Positions 1 to 9,947 of a stretch of DNA of 18,400 nt are shown here, piece after piece. The notes beneath the pieces are model-generated. The model saw nothing but the letters and a program-made list of their open reading frames with translations. It was not told where the DNA came from and did no database searches. Origin of the DNA: Monosporascus cannonballus. Taxonomy: Eukaryota; Ascomycota; Sordariomycetes; Xylariales. The DNA is taken from the NCBI GenBank assembly GCA_004154925.1, contig QJNS01000530.1:1-18400 (forward strand). The letters run 5' to 3'. Within the stretch, counting starts at the first letter, position 1. The number at the start of each line of letters is the position of its first letter. Position numbers and translations under genes: made by a program.

Positions 1-3000
1 CTGGATTTGGAAGGCATAGGGGTTGTCAATATATGTCGGAATTGGGAGTGGAGATGTCCGAGCGCACGGATCCAATTGATCCATTAGTGTAGTGTTGCCC
101 AGTCGTATGAAAATGCCCGTATTTCGTTCTTGCATGGGTCACGATCTGCGTATTCAAAGAGTGGGATACGCTCCGCAACGGGCGTCCTGTGAATACGGTG
201 TATAGGCTCTCTAAGTTAGGGCTTACTATGTACTCAAGACCTGGGGGTCAAGCTTCGTAGGAGCAGCACGTAGGAAAAATGCGAGGGCGCCTCTGTGAGG
301 ACTCCGGCACCATATCCGAGGCTTCCGAGCAGTGGAACGGCACTCACGGCACCCACCACCTGCGCCTATCTGGTCTGATGAAAGATCTCTCAAACTCAAG
401 AGCACCGCCGCAGATCCGCTTGTAACCTCATGACGTCTTATCAATTCTACTTCCATGTTGCCGGTAATGAAGTAATACAGGTGAATCCCTCAAGCGGTGT
501 TAGTACTGAAACCTTTTGATCACTCCAGCACAAGTAGTAAACTTGCCCTCCGTCAACTGTATTTGTCCTAGCAAGGGGGAAGGGGAGATCGAGCAGTTGA
601 TAATGCATTACATCGTATGTACATGGACACAAGGGTTTCGCGAAGGACTAAATTAGCACTATTTCAGGGGTTGAGGTGTACAGCAACACCAGGACTAACG
701 AGTTATTGGTTCGTTCGTCACAGGTATTCGCAACATCGTATACGTAGTATACGAGTTTGATTTGCGGATATCCCATGTGATCCGTACCTTTCGTAGGAAA
801 ATACACGCCTAAAGAGACTCGAGCACCCTCTGGATTCGAATTCGAGTGGGGACCTTGTACGGCTACTAGCCTTTGCCCTAGTAAGCAACGCGCGTGAATG
901 TGAACGTTTGGTAGCTTAGTAACCTGAACCCCTTTTCACCAGCCATCTTCTCAAGCAAATTCCAAAATACCTACACCACATACCTCCGACATACGAAATA
1001 CTCAAAGCTTACGACCGAGTATGCGCTACTACGCTAGACTGCGCGAATGCGACACCAGTGTCTCCAAAACCGCTCCCCACTTCGTTTATTCCCAAGAAGG
1101 AACTAAATTCGTTCCCGTGCTGCCCACACTCTTAATCTCTTGCGGGGAACCCAGCAACGACGGTTTTTAGCGGATACTAAAGGCAGAGAGCGTAACATCG
1201 CAGGTTGCTGGCACAAAACTTGGCGCACTACAAGATGGCCGTCAAGCAATGCTTTGAGCAATAACCTGTTAATATGAACAGAGAGATATATACGGCCAGC
1301 TCAGGCTGCTTAAGACCACTTTCTTTATTTAGGTATTATTATATTCCAATTCTCATATGCATTTTCTGATGTTTTAATTATGCGTGAAACAGTTTATTTG
1401 GGGAACTGCACTACAGGTAATTTTTGGGTCAGCCACCCGCATTATGTGGTCCTCAGGACCTGCACATATATACAGCAAAGGATCGCGGCCTAACAAAGGG
1501 AATAATGTAGAGCAGGTAGCTAGCCGGGTAGCCACCGAGGTTATGGTCAAGAAATTAATATTCTAGTGCGCATGCTGTTATTACGGCCTCGAGTCTATCA
1601 ATTATTGGGGCCTCCTCCTTGGCCAGCTTCGGCCCCCGTATAGCATCTTTGGCAAGAACTGGGTTATCGGACCAAGAAAACAAGGAGGTTAGGAACACAA
1701 CTGGTTCCAGTCCCATCCCGCGTGTGAGGAACCGGCATTGCATGCACAGGTGAGTTGCGCTCGGGTGCGTAGGATGAAGTTTGATCCTGAAATGATTCTG
1801 GGCGGTCCATTGGTGCACAATTCCTACGGGCCCTCACGCAGCGACAGATCCCCCCCGTGCAGGGAAAAAGTCTACTCGTTTTGCAATATATCAACGATTC
1901 GCCTGGGACCAATCACCTATGTTCGGGCGTGAAGTCTTAATGGGCATTCTTGCAAAGAATAGCCGACTGATTCTAGACCCCGTGCGACGCTACGATCAAG
2001 ATTTCGTTCCCTTGGCTCCCTTGGCAGACCAGAAGGGCGGCCAACGGGATGTCTCTCGGTGGCAGCGCCGCGAAAGCTTAATCGAGGCAAGCCTTTGAAT
2101 CCCCTGCATAGCGCCTTACCAAAATTGGGGTGGCCATTGCGATGCACAAGGAGCCCCATGATGTGCCCGGGACGACAGGGGGTCTCGGGCGAATAGAACG
2201 CATGCCGGTCGGTATGCGAATGTAACCCGTTTCATGAAACCGACCATTGCACGTAAAATATCCCCGAGTACCGGTTTTAATGTGCATGATCCATCGGGAG
2301 TTTCGGCTACAACTGTCTGCTTGTGGAAGGTATTATAGCAAGAAAAGAACTAATATAAGTGGGAATAAAGGGACCGCGCTGTGTGAGACAATTCTAGTTA
2401 GAACCGGCGATGAGTAATACCCATGTTTCCGCAGTTTAGGCGCCCATGGCAGCAATCTGCAAAGGGAAAAGTCGAAGGTATATCCCCAGAAGATGAACTA
2501 AACGCAAAGGAGCAATTCCCGTCTATACACAGAGGTTTAATTCGATGGCGAGGTGTGACGCCTTAGAAGTGTAGTAGCCACAACCTGCTGCTGATCTGTT
2601 ACGCCACCCATCCGTCGTGATTGCCACCTCATGGACGGGCTCAATGGAAGTCAAGAAAAGTCAGCTGGCCGCGTACCTGTTCCAGCAAGTCAACAGCGTA
2701 GCGTTGGAGTACCTCCGGACGTAGAGCAGCCTAAGCCCAATAAACTCCCTGCTGCTTTCGCTCGTACTTCCAGACTAAGTATGGATGGGGCGACCTGCTG
2801 ACGTACTGATGCGCCTTATGGCAACCCCGCTTAGTGACCACCCAGGTATAGAGAAGTAGATCACCACGAATGGTTGATAGGGATCGAGCGTATCAACGCA
2901 TGAGCATGTCATTATACGCAGCCCTCTACACTAGACGCCGGCTCTATCAGGGATTTCTGCAAGGCTTGGACTCGTGTAGGCCGAGATTGGCGAATCGGGT

Positions 3001-3418
3001 AAATGAGTCAGGGGTACTCTGAGCACCTTCACCACTTGACGTCCTTGTCCTTCATACAATAGGCCACGGATTAAGCCAGCCATTCGTATGAACAGCGCTG
3101 AGACAGCTCTCGATCCCGAGAGATGGCGAGAATAGACCGAGGAAGGGTAGGATTATGCTATAGTTATTGGAACCGCTGTCGTTGGCCTATCATTGCTTGC
3201 ATGAGCCTATGGCATCGACATGGAGTATGCTTTCTGACCTTCTATTTACGGAAACTATCGATTTGCCCGGTTTCTCCTAAGGCAGATCTATATCATTATA
3301 GTGAGGATTCGAAGTGCATAGCTTCAAAGATTTAAGGATTGGTCAACTTTCAGCTCTATCACCTCCATCCCCTGTTCATCTGGCTTCTCCAAGGCACGTG
3401 TTCTTGTATCTGGTGCTT
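1..3418. other. Gene-free stretch, no supported feature
   Basis: No reading frame here exceeds about 87 codons, and none reads like a conserved protein, has fungal splice signals joining it to another frame, or shows recognisable motifs. I found no tRNA, no long repeat and no transposon terminal repeats by eye. Short palindromes occur (for example 737-753 and 2229-2240) at about the frequency expected by chance. The last few hundred bases are presumably the promoter region of the transporter that starts at 3500. Confidence 0.6.
3395..3400. promoter_or_regulatory. CACGTG E-box upstream of the SulP gene
   Basis: A perfect CACGTG palindrome lies 100 nt upstream of the SulP start codon. In yeast the bHLH factor Cbf1 binds this core and works with Met4/Met28 on sulfur genes, including sulfate permeases. 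Relevance here is inference from position and gene type. The flanking bases (G before, T after) are not the ideal Cbf1 context, and a six-base site occurs several times per window by chance. Confidence 0.3.
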
Positions 3419-3458
3419 CCTACAATCGTTTCATAGTCTCCTGTGAAACTATTGTAGG
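3419..3458. repeat. Near-perfect 15-bp inverted repeat with 10-bp spacer
   Basis: The left arm is 3419-3433 (CCTACAATCGTTTCA) and the right arm is 3444-3458 (TGAAACTATTGTAGG). They are reverse complements at 14 of 15 positions, separated by 3434-3443. The right arm ends 42 nt before the SulP start codon, so the element lies in the proximal promoter or 5' UTR. It could be a dimeric transcription-factor operator, a hairpin in the leader RNA, or a footprint of a small mobile element. The sequence shows the symmetry; the role is inference. Confidence 0.75.
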
Positions 3459-3499
3459 GGACATATTATTCTCCTAGTTGGCGTTGCGAATTCGTAGCC

Positions 3500-5662
3500 A
3501 TGGCTTTCAACAGGAAAGTCAAAGCTCTCAAAGAGGAGTTGCGGACGGACTCAACACTCAATACGGCTGCTGAATACGCCCGCACAGCACCTAGGAAGTT
3601 CCTCCCAGCAGCTGGCCAGTACCTCCTCGAAAAAGTCCCTATCGTCCAGTGGCTTCCGCGGTACTCACCATCATGGCTTTTGCCGGACGCCATCGCCGGC
3701 CTCACCATTGGAGTTATGCTTATTCCGCAAGGTTTGGCATATGCCCAAATTGCCACTATTCCCATCGAGAACGGCCTGTATTCAAGTTGGGTTCCCGCCG
3801 CCGTGGCTGTCTTTATGGGAACATCGAAAGGTTAGTTGCGTCCAAACAGTTTGTTTTGCTCTCCTGTGTATGAAACAGGATCCCTGAGAAACTCGAAATG
3901 TCGGGTATTAACATTGATGCAGATCTTTCTTCGGGGCCAACGTCAATCTTAGGTCTCCTGACGGCGGAAATTATATCGAGTTTACAGAATGAATACGCCC
4001 CAGAACATATCTCGGGTGCTGTTTCACTCATGGTCGGCATATACTGTTTGATACTGGGTCTCGCTGGACTAGGATTCCTCCTCGATTACGTCTCAGTGCC
4101 CGTCTTGACTGGTTTCATTTCCGCCACAGCACTGATTATTGGGTTCAATCAGGCTGACTCGCTTGTTGGTCTCAACGATGCTCCGGACGGTCTCTTCAAC
4201 ATCATCGGCTATCTGCTCAAACACTTACCGGAGTGGGATGGCCCGACTTGCGGTATAGGTTTCAGTACGATCTTGGTTCTTCTTGCACTTGAGAAAGTCG
4301 GCAAGAAATGGGGAAAGAAGCATTTCGCTATCAAATATCTAGCCAGCAGCAGGGCCGTCATTGTCTTGATTATCTACACCCTCATCTCGTACCTTGTAAA
4401 TAGGGGCCGGGAAGACTATGCCTGGAAGATCAGCAAGGTCGACACAAATGGCATCATTACACCCCGAGCCCCCGATGGAGCTCTTGTTGGAAAAGTCGCA
4501 AGCCGCGCAATTGCTCCCCTGGTTGCTTGCTCTCTCGAGCATTTGGCAGTCGGCAAGGCATTCGGGCGCAAGAACGGCTATTCGATCGATCAGAGTCAGG
4601 AACTCAACTACCTCGGTGTTACCAATATTATTAACAGTTTCTTTCTCTCTATGCCAGTCGGAGGAGCCATGTCACGTACAGCGGTCAACTCGGAGTGCCG
4701 TGTCAGAAGCCCACTCAATGGTGCTATGACGGCAGGCTTCATCATATTGACCCTCTACGTGTTTTCCCCGGCTCTCTATTGGCTACCTAAAGCGACTCTT
4801 GCAGCCATCATCGTAAGTCTACCTTGTTGACAGACTTCACGCACCTTGGATAACTAACGTAAGACCTCTCTATCTGTAGATTATGGCTGTTATTCACCTC
4901 TTCGGGCCCCTATCACTTTTCTGGCGCTACTGGCGAATCTCGCTCGCCGACTTCATTGCCTCCCAAGTCGCGTTCTGGGTTACGATATTCGTGTCCGCCG
5001 AGGTCGGAATCGGTGTTGCCGCCGGCTGGTCTGTCGCCTGGTCATTGATCCGATCCGCCTTCGTGAAGCCCGACGTCAGCACCAACGAGAACACGCAGAT
5101 GCTGCGCCGCACGATGGCCCTCGGGGCCAAGGGGATAGAGAACGTCGGCGCTTCGATCCCCGAGGACGTGGCGGTGGTGCACTTCACCGACTCCATCTTC
5201 TTCCCCAACGCCAACCGGGCCAAGGTCACGGCGCTCGAGAACGTCAGCCTCGTGTACCCAACCGTGCAGAAGACGGACGGCGATGAGCGGTCGTGGAGCG
5301 TCGCGTCCCAGCGGCGGCTGGAGCGCCTGCGAGCGCAGCACAGCGCCATCCTGAAAGAGACCGCGCTCTCCGCTGTCGTTTGGGACTTCATCTCCGTACC
5401 GTGGATCGACGTCACCGGCATCCTCGCGCTCGCGGAACTGAAGGACGACATTCGCCGGCAACTTGGGGGAGGCGTCTCCATTCGCATGGTAGGCATGACG
5501 CCCAAGGTATATGCCAAGTTCCGACGTGCCGACTGGCCCTTATCCCATGTTGACGGGGGACGTATCGACGGAAGTGACCTGATGTTTGACACGATGGAGC
5601 AGGCTCTCTGGCACAAGGACGGTTCGAGCCTTGACGGCGTCACGTCTGAGAAGGGTAGTTGA
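3500..5662 (+). CDS. SulP (SLC26-type) anion transporter with STAS domain, three exons
   Basis: Predicted integral membrane protein of 667 aa that moves sulfate or a related anion across a membrane. Exons are 3500-3830, 3923-4812 and 4880-5662. Intron 1 (92 nt) begins GTTAGT and ends GATGCAG. Intron 2 (67 nt) begins GTAAGT, has a CTAAC branch point at 4854-4858 and ends CTGTAG. Joining the exons restores the family blocks GTSK-D-LSSGPTS (residue 111 is split by intron 1) and ATLAAII-IMAVIHLFGPL. The SulP signature GLTIGVMLIPQGLAYA spans residues 67-82, and a GGAMSRTAVNSE block precedes the last membrane segments. The cytoplasmic STAS domain covers about residues 500-655, with WIDVTGILALAELKDDI at 582-598. 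The chosen ATG opens the only in-frame exon with family similarity. It is shorter than the classic fungal sulfate permeases (about 800 aa), so the exact anion is uncertain. The STAS-coding exon looks markedly richer in G/C third positions than exon 2. The gene converges on the MFS gene, with 333 nt between the stop codons. Confidence 0.92.
3831..3922 (+). other. Intron 1 of the SulP gene
   Basis: 92 nt, donor GTTAGT, acceptor GCAG, with a TTAAC-like branch site near 3907-3911. It splits the Asp codon of the conserved SKD block (phase 1). Skipping this intron would break the frame. Confidence 0.88.
4813..4879 (+). other. Intron 2 of the SulP gene
   Basis: 67 nt, phase 0, consensus donor GTAAGT, CTAAC branch point at 4854-4858, acceptor TGTAG. 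An in-frame TGA lies just inside it, so the intron is required. Confidence 0.9.
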
Positions 5663-5995
5663 GCAGCGAGGATATATGGGATACCCCAGGCTATTGATGG
5701 AGCCCAACTTGACCAGCGATTTGATTTATGATTATGATGATGGCAGGGTGCTTGGGTTTGGGACGAATGTTCTACGACAGTAAGGTAGTTAGATTCTTAT
5801 CCTAAGGTGTCTTGTCATCCCTAGTCCGTGGTTTATGAGACTTGAGCATACTGAATTTTCACGATCATCAAGGCGACCACACTCGACATGTTCATCCATT
5901 CTGATCCATTACGAGCCCTAAATATGTACCCCGATCTTCGACTGATATGTAACTTGTTGGACTTGCCTCTCTGGACCCGTAGAGAAGCATCGGTC
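5663..5995. other. Convergent intergenic spacer
   Basis: 333 nt between the stop codons of the SulP gene (+) and the MFS gene (-). It must hold both 3' UTRs and polyadenylation regions. I see no unambiguous polyadenylation signal, RNA gene or conserved reading frame here. Confidence 0.55.
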
Positions 5996-8161
5996 CTAAG
6001 ATCTGCGGGACAAGCCTCTCTCGTTCATGATGCCCTCCTCACCATCGGACCTCACACGCGTTTCGATTTTGCCAACGATTCCGGTTCCGCGAAAAGAGAT
6101 GGCTACCAAGGCCATGCAGAACACACCTAGACCGAAATTGAACCAATTCCCTGCTCGCAGCCCGGCTAGGGAAGCTGGCTCCCAAGCTTCGATGCCACCG
6201 GACTGTTCCACTGGAAGCCCTCGTTGACCCGCCATGACACCTGTTTGAATAGCCGTGGTGATCGCCAGGCCGATTGATCTCCCAATCTGGCCCATCGCAT
6301 TGATTAGCGCTCCTCCCATGGCTTGGTCGGCCTGTGGGAGCGACTTGGAAGTAAAAAGGGTCAGGCATGGCCAAGCGATGTCAGCCCCTATCACACTTAG
6401 TATCATAGCGGGGAATCCGAAAGCAAAGTACGACGTGTCGGGCGGTATCGGGATCGAGAACAGCAGGCACGACATAGATGCCGTGAAATTTCCGAACAGG
6501 AGCAACATCCACGTAGGTAACCGCGACACGAGGTGGCTCATGATGAACGCAACGATAAACCCGGTCGCGCCCGTCGGTATGAAACGTAGTGTTGTCTGTA
6601 GGGCGCTCAGGCCCTGGAAGTCCTGCCAGAAGAAGGTGGCCAAGACGATAAAGTCGTTGAAGTATCCGAAGAACGTTCCCATGATGGCCAGGGCAGCGCT
6701 GAAACGGCGGTTCTTGAACATAGAAACCTTCATAAGCGGAGCGCGCGTCGTATGTCTCTCTTGATACCACTGCCACGCTACGAATATGCCAAAGAGCAAC
6801 ACCGCAATGACAATCAACATGTAGACCCAGACCGTGCTCCAGCCGACAACATTACCCTGCGTCAGCGCGAACATGAAAGCTAGGAGACCCGCGGTGACCA
6901 GGAAACCTCCGATCCAGTCTATGTCCTTCAGTAGGGAGGCGGTGCTCTTCTTCGAGCTCACCGCACCGGGTGGTGGAGGCGGGATGCAGAAGATCCCGGC
7001 GGCCGTCACTGCTATCGCGAGGCCGCCGGTGGCGCCGAATACCCACCTCCAGTTAGCGTACGATGCGATGATACCCGAGATCAGGTTGCCAAAAACGGAA
7101 CCTAGGGGTGCACCCGCCGCTGTACCGTATTAGCTGACCGAACATAACGCCTCGTCCGGATCACGCAGGGCTTACCATAGGCACTGAAGGCATAGTTTTT
7201 GGCCTTTCCTGGGGGAAATGTGGTTCCTAAGATACCGATCGCCGTCGGCACGTTGGCCGCAGCGCCCTTTTACTTGTCAGTAGAGTCGTATTGGTGAGCT
7301 ACACGGCTACCTACGATTCCCTGCAACCCACGGAATAAATCGAAGGCAATCTCGTTTGGCAGAAAGGGGTTCGCGATCATCGCCACCGCAACGAAGGCAC
7401 TGCCCGATATGAAAATGGTGCGTTTGCCAAGGATATCAGCTATTCGTCCCCAGAGCAGAAGCAGGCATCCTTTGTCACGCGAGTTAGCAATTGCTAAAGC
7501 ATTCTATGGGAGCCTAGGGACACAGCCCATGCAGTGCGCAGGCTTCAATAGACCCTTAGGAGAAGGCGATTATCCATCAATCCTGATGTACCTGTCTGTC
7601 CTCTGGGCGGCTGGCGGGGCACCGGCCCCACCGAGGCGTCAAGGACTTCAAGGGGGTTTCTGAAATCAAGTAGCTTATCCGCGACCAATGCTACAGCACG
7701 TGAGATATGCTGGCAGAAGGGGCTGTGAATAAGAATCGCAGTGCAGGTGCCGGCTTGAGATCGCGAGAGGAACTCACCGAACGTAAGCGAATAAGCCGAG
7801 ACGACCCATTGTAGCCTACTCTCCGGGATGCCGAGATCCTCCCCGATCTGGGGTAAGATGATGACTACCGATTGAATCGAAAGAGTCTGCCTAGCCATTA
7901 GCGCGTTTCCGTCTCATATGCGACGATAGAACGGACGTTCAAGAAGCTCGCTCCCGTCACGGTCGCAACGAGCGCAATGGCTCTGGTCTTCGACAAGGGC
8001 AAACCCGGTTTGCTGTCGTCGGTCTCTTCCACGCCTGTCCCGGAGGCGACTGACTCTGGCGGCGCATTATTCTCGACGGTTTCGTCATCTTGACGGCGTG
8101 CGTCTGTCTTCTCTTCGGGTAGAGCACTTGGTGTGCTCCGGTTGGGTTCGACCATGCCCAT
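5996..8161 (-). CDS. Major facilitator superfamily transporter, DHA2 (14-TM) type, five exons
   Basis: Predicted proton-coupled efflux or drug-resistance-type transporter of 567 aa. In reading order the exons are 8161-7937, 7886-7778, 7469-7315, 7266-7176 and 7119-5996. Joins restore the blocks ASFLN-TLSIQSVVIILPQIG, AYSLTFG-CLLLLWGRIADILGKR, FRGLQGI-GAAANVPTAIGILG and AFSAY-AAGAPLGSVFG. The first about 58 residues are a charged Glu/Asp-rich cytoplasmic tail. MFS motif A (GRIADILGKR) sits at residues 119-128, and WRWVF follows the AAGAPLGSVFG segment. The long last exon supplies the C-terminal membrane helices, including the WPCLTLFTSKSLPQADQAMG region resembling aminotriazole-resistance (Atr1-like) DHA2 proteins. 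The start at 8161 has A at -3 and G at +4; a second in-frame ATG lies two codons later. Oddities are a weak donor (GTCCGT) in intron 1 and a 308-nt intron 2. The substrate cannot be read from the sequence. Confidence 0.88.
7120..7175 (-). other. Intron 4 of the MFS gene
   Basis: 56 nt, phase 1, donor GTAAGC, branch GCTAAT, acceptor TACAG. It joins AFSAY to AAGAPLGSVFG. Confidence 0.85.
7267..7314 (-). other. Intron 3 of the MFS gene
   Basis: 48 nt, phase 0, donor GTAGGT, branch TACTGAC, acceptor AAAAG. It joins LQGI to GAAANVP, a conserved DHA2 stretch. Confidence 0.82.
7470..7777 (-). other. Intron 2 of the MFS gene, unusually long
   Basis: 308 nt, phase 1. Donor GTGAGT, branch site GCTAAC and acceptor AAAG. 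It is several times longer than every other intron in the window (47-92 nt). The upstream reading frame stays open for most of it (to 7545), so a retained form would encode a truncated protein. I see no repeat or second gene inside. Confidence 0.75.
7887..7936 (-). other. Intron 1 of the MFS gene (weak donor)
   Basis: 50 nt, phase 0. The donor GTCCGT departs from the usual GTRAGT. A CTAAT branch site lies about 17 nt before the GCAG acceptor. The join is supported by the conserved FLN-TLSIQ sequence; without splicing the frame runs into a stop after ETR. Confidence 0.78.
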
Positions 8162-9947
8162 TTTCGACACCGTCAACACCTGACTTTTTACGTTGATGGC
8201 GTTACGACTGAATCGTTGGACCTCCAAATGGGAGGCATTATCAGAATAGCCGAAGGTGCATTCCAAATGATCTGGGCCGGCAGTGGTTTAAGACATACGG
8301 CACTGAGGTCGGTTCTCCGAAAGCGCACCAAACCCCAGCGTCCCCGCCGAATCGGTTCTGGCTGCCCTTGCGTGCAAGTCGCGCATGATTGCCCGGTCCA
8401 GAGGTTCCGTAGTTTTGTTCTGTCATATTATGTCGAGATGATAGGCGTCATACCTTCCTATGCCAATCGTTTTTGGTAATTTTTTCCGTGAATGTTCAAT
8501 AGATCTTGGCGGCAAAGGGCGACCCCCGTTCGGCTCCTGTTGACGCTATGCCGAGCAGCCTCTCCATTTTTCGTTCTCCATCCTAACAGACGCCTGAAAG
8601 TCCCCGCGCTTGCTGTACGGCTACTACACTTGAAGGATGAAATATGCCATGCAGAAAATTCGCAAAAGAGTGCTCAACATCCTTGTGGGTTTAAAGAGAC
8701 TTTCACCTGTAATTTACACAACTTCATCTGGCTCAGAACCTTTCGCGTTGTTATGCAAGGGTTGTAAAATTATTTCAGCGAAATCCTGGCATAGCGCCTC
8801 AATTAGCAAAGAGCGGGTGAATAATTGCCCCGACATTGTCAAAGATGCTTCAGACCGTCATCGACCGCAGTAAATGTTCGGCTTTGGACTGGCGAATCGA
8901 TATACGGAATTATACTGCAGAAGGTATACAGGAATGGAAAGTGGCGATATATAACATGGTGTTGCGTTGCGGAAGTGCAGCAGCGATGGAGGCGTTGTGG
9001 GCCATGGGGCTATGGGGCCATGGACAGACCTATTCTACGAATCAATGGGCCCCTGTTGAACGAAGCGGGTGTCTGGTTTATCATGCTAGGCCCAAAGCCA
9101 GACTGTTTCTCCTTACCTGAGGCGTGAGTACATCCTTTTCGGGAATATCTGCTACGTACCTTGGGAGAAAACTGACCGCCACTTCCCTTCCGACGGTATC
9201 AAGGGATGCTGAGGCAGTCGATCCCTCTTTGCGGTCAACCATTACTTCACAGAGATGTCCATGGGATTAGAATAACCTTCCGGCGCGAAATGCTTAGTCC
9301 AAGGAAGGCGATAATTTCATTGCTCTCCAATTCCCTAGAAGAGCTTATATGAAACTTCGAAACGTTGCACGCGCCTTCCCGAGAGAGTGCGACGTGTTAT
9401 CAATCGGGTAGTTGATCCACGCGGCGCCTAACAGGCGTGTGTGGTCCCCTCTTCAGGGGCTCTAGGGGGCCGTCGTGTAGCGATTATACTCAAGCTCCTA
9501 GTTTACTTGGCTAGTTCAAGAGTGTGAACTGAAAACTGCTGCTTTAACAGAAATTCCTAGGCGTGCTACTCTATTATCGAGCAGAGAGAACTACGCCCCC
9601 TTTATCGCCACTCCCTTAGAGTTCTGGTCCGCATCCGCATTATGATTGGTCCAACGGCGAGCAACTTTCCCCGTTTCCCTTATTTCGAACCCGTCCTCAT
9701 TCGAGAAATGTTTCGTTTTGTTGAGATCAGTTCGTTCGTAAACACCCCTATTTCATATGAACTGAACGGTCATGCCGAAAGTCCCGTTTCACCAACCAGG
9801 AACTGCCTCCGAGCCATTCTGAATTGATAGGCTACGGCTGCACAAAGACCAAATGGATCCTTTGGAGGTGATAATGGCATAGATTTCCTAGGGGCAGATT
9901 TATGAGTAGACTAGGCTAGCTACAATATCCGTCATCTCAGGCTACAT
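8162..9947. other. Gene-free stretch upstream of the MFS gene
   Basis: About 1.8 kb without a supportable gene. Reading frames reach only about 100 codons, overlap one another in different frames (8492-9127) and show no domain-like composition. The right part holds the 3' flank of the GH76 gene and the left part the promoter of the MFS gene. I see no tRNA, long repeat or transposon signature. Confidence 0.55.

Noticed and set aside
737..753. CGTATAC/GTATACG inverted repeat
   Set aside because: 7-bp arms with a 3-base spacer are expected about once in this window by chance.
827..848. GGATTCGAATTC as a tRNA B box
   Set aside because: The flanks do not form a T stem, D arm, anticodon arm or acceptor stem.
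2229..2240. 12-bp palindrome GTTTCATGAAAC, sharing a half-site with the inverted repeat at 3419-3458
   Set aside because: Several perfect 12-bp palindromes are expected by chance in 18 kb, and no gene lies nearby.
3203..3218. ATGGCATCGA-like sequence as a CYS3/MetR sulfur site
   Set aside because: It matches only part of the palindromic consensus, so it does not support sulfur control by itself.
4927..5643. Minus-strand frame of 238 codons inside the SulP gene
   Set aside because: It is antisense to the STAS-coding exon, where high G/C third positions remove stop codons. Its Arg/Ser/Pro-rich translation shows no domain.
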